DNA of 7,097 nucleotides from Chloroflexota bacterium (lineage in GTDB: Bacteria; Chloroflexota; Limnocylindria; Limnocylindrales; CSP1-4). Below are positions 5,850 through 7,097 of this stretch, one piece after another. The notes under the pieces are model-generated. The model was not told the DNA's origin. It did no database searches and saw nothing but the letters and a program-made list of their open reading frames with translations. The position numbers and the translations under genes were made by a program. The stretch is from contig JAJYEB010000095.1 in the NCBI GenBank assembly GCA_021790375.1, forward strand, positions 1 through 7,097. Reading direction: 5' to 3'. Numbering within the stretch: the stretch's first letter is position 1; each line of letters opens with the position of its first letter.

Positions 5850-7097
5850 CGCGAAGTACCTCCCGGCACCAGCTGCTCCTCGGTGTCCGGCAGCCTGCCG
5901 GTCCGCGCCAGCGACCCGAGGAACCGGCCGCTGTCGCGGATCTGCCGCTCCAGCGTCCGGTAGTCGACGTGCACCAGGCCGAAGCGTGGGCCGTAGCCGA
6001 GCGCCCATTCGAAATTGTCCAGCAGCGACCAGGCGAAGTACCCGCGCAGGGGCACCCCGCTCTCGATCGCGTCGAGGGCCGCCTCAAGATGCCGGCGCAG
6101 GAAGCGGACCCGGTCCGGATCGGCCGTGGGATCGCGCGGGTCGACGTCGTACGCGGCGCCGTTCTCCGTGACGTAGAGCGGCAGCTCGCCCGTGCGCGAG
6201 GCGACGAACTGCAGGACCTCGGTGAGCCCGGCCGGATACACCGCCCAGCCGATGCCGGTGCGGTCGTCGCCCGCTCCGGGCGGGGGCTCGAGCGGCGGAA
6301 GCCCGGGCGAGCGCACGTAGCGGTGGGAGTAGTAGTTGACGCCGAGGAAGTCGACCGGCGACGCGATGAGGGCCATGTCGCCGTCCAGGACCTCGCCGCG
6401 CGTCCAGCGCCACGCCCGACCGCCTTCCTCCGGGTAACCGCGCCCGACGATGGGGTCCAGGAACCAGCGGTTGACCTGGTCGTGGGCGACGACCGCGGCC
6501 TCCAGGTCGAGCAGGTGGCCGCTGGCCGGATGCAGGGCGTCCAGGTTCAGCACGATACCCGCGGCGACGCGCGGGGCAGCCGCCCGGATGGCCTGCAGGG
6601 CGAGGCCGTGGGCGACCAGCAGATGGTGGGCGGTAGCGAGCGCCGCGGCCGGGTCGATGCTCCCGGGCGCGTGGACCCCGCGCCGGTATCCGTGGTCCGA
6701 GACGACGAACGGCTCGTTGATCGTGGCCACGTGGGTGACCCGGTCGCCCAGCCGCCGCGCCACGACCCCGGCGTACTCGGCAAACGCCAGCGCGGTGGCA
6801 CGCGCCGGCCACCCGCCCGCGTCCTCCAGCGGCTGCGGCAGGTCCCAGTGGTAGAGCGTGACGTGCGGGGCGATCCCGTGCGCCAGCAGCTCATCCACCA
6901 GGCGCTCGTAGAAGTCCAGGCCCGCGGCGTTGACGCGTCCGGTGCCGGACGGGATCACGCGCGGCCACGACACTGAGAACCGGTAGGCATTCAGCCCGAG
7001 GCCGGCCAGGATGGCCACGTCCTCGCGGTAGCGGTGATAGTGGTCGCAGGCCACGTCCCCCGTGTCGCCCCCGGCGACGTGGCCCGGCACGTGCGAG
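5846..7097 (-). CDS. GH1 beta-glucosidase-type glycoside hydrolase (5' partial)
   Basis: Retaining beta-glycosidase of family GH1 with a (beta/alpha)8 barrel, expected to cleave beta-glucosides or related beta-linked disaccharides in the cytoplasm. Numbering from the valine codon at 7090 as residue 1: DTGDVACDHYHRYREDV (9-25), YRFSVSWPRV (36-45), LYHWDLPQ (79-86), acid/base TINEP with E126, VNYYSHRYV (251-259), nucleophile YVTENG with E309, and WSLLDNFEWALGYGPRFGLVHVDY (from 354) with the aglycone/O4-O6-binding E361-W362. The frame stays open through 7097 and reads SHVPGHVAGGDTGD, which in this family lies about 40 residues after the start. The N-terminus is therefore outside the window and the GTG at 7090 is internal. 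Its stop overlaps the GH130 start, making them an evident pair. The sequence cannot distinguish beta-glucosidase, beta-galactosidase and beta-mannosidase specificity. Confidence 0.95.
   Translation of the reverse strand, partial: SHVPGHVAGGDTGDVACDHYHRYREDVAILAGLGLNAYRFSVSWPRVIPSGTGRVNAAGLDFYERLVDELLAHGIAPHVTLYHWDLPQPLEDAGGWPARATALAFAEYAGVVARRLGDRVTHVATINEPFVVSDHGYRRGVHAPGSIDPAAALATAHHLLVAHGLALQAIRAAAPRVAAGIVLNLDALHPASGHLLDLEAAVVAHDQVNRWFLDPIVGRGYPEEGGRAWRWTRGEVLDGDMALIASPVDFLGVNYYSHRYVRSPGLPPLEPPPGAGDDRTGIGWAVYPAGLTEVLQFVASRTGELPLYVTENGAAYDVDPRDPTADPDRVRFLRRHLEAALDAIESGVPLRGYFAWSLLDNFEWALGYGPRFGLVHVDYRTLERQIRDSGRFLGSLARTGRLPDTEEQLVPGGTSR
5859..5864 (-). promoter_or_regulatory. Shine-Dalgarno GGGAGG of the GH130 gene, inside GH1
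   Basis: GGGAGG lies nine bases before the GTG at 5849, within the last codons of the GH1 gene (near GGTSR). It supports this start over the longer open frame. Confidence 0.7.

Noticed and set aside
4059..5963. Plus-strand open frame of 634 codons across the GH130 and DUF6941-like region
   Set aside because: It is the complement of two minus-strand genes, one with clear GH130 motifs. Its translation is Arg/Ala/Gly-rich with no domain.
4821..6008. Longer GH130 starting at 6008
   Set aside because: The extra 53 residues lie wholly inside the GH1 C-terminal coding region and look like frame-shifted sequence. The start at 5849 has a ribosome site and a GTGA overlap.
5846..7090. GTG at 7090 as the GH1 start codon
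   Set aside because: The frame is open to the window edge and the residues before it (Ser-His) continue the family's conserved pattern, so the gene starts beyond 7097.
1..7097. CRISPR array, tRNA, rRNA, transposase or phage and defence cassette
   Set aside because: I saw no spaced direct repeats beyond the 20-bp pair at 2143-2182, no cloverleaf-like segment, and no transposase, integrase or known defence domain. A helicase and an HD protein that are convergent and separately transcribed do not make a defence operon.

Overview
The window is 7.1 kb of very GC-rich, gene-dense bacterial DNA. Third-position G/C, frequent GTG starts and overlapping gene junctions suggest a high-GC actinobacterium or a high-GC Chloroflexota lineage. 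I favour Chloroflexota from the overall flavour of the proteins, but nothing here proves the phylum. I see no rRNA, tRNA, CRISPR array, insertion sequence or phage gene, and no intergenic stretch longer than about 115 bp.

Layout. On the plus strand, the left edge (1-1613) carries most of a UvrD/Rep-type superfamily 1 DNA helicase whose N-terminus lies outside the window. It runs tail-to-tail into seven minus-strand genes, overlapping the first by 32 bp. Read in transcription order from the right edge, these are: a GH1 beta-glycosidase (N-terminus outside the window); a GH130 glycoside phosphorylase; a small beta-rich cytosolic protein resembling DUF6941; a 110-residue helical protein of unknown function; an MFS transporter; a LysM lipoprotein; and a COG2316-like HD-domain hydrolase.

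How the genes may work together. GH1 and GH130 are joined by a GTGA stop/start overlap and neither shows an export signal, so they probably degrade imported beta-linked (manno/gluco) oligosaccharides in the cytoplasm. The 110-residue protein and the MFS transporter are joined by another GTGA overlap and should be translationally coupled. Gaps of about 100 bp isolate the LysM lipoprotein and HD genes, which may have their own promoters. The HD gene start sits in a 20-bp tandem duplication that creates a 7-codon leader ORF ending in the same GTGA arrangement.

I found no clear new defence or mobile system. The items most worth a second look are the compact helicase with a shrunken 2B region, the coupled GH1-GH130 pair with its small companion protein, the duplicated translation-start region of the HD gene, and the C8 tract at the start of the unknown 110-residue gene.
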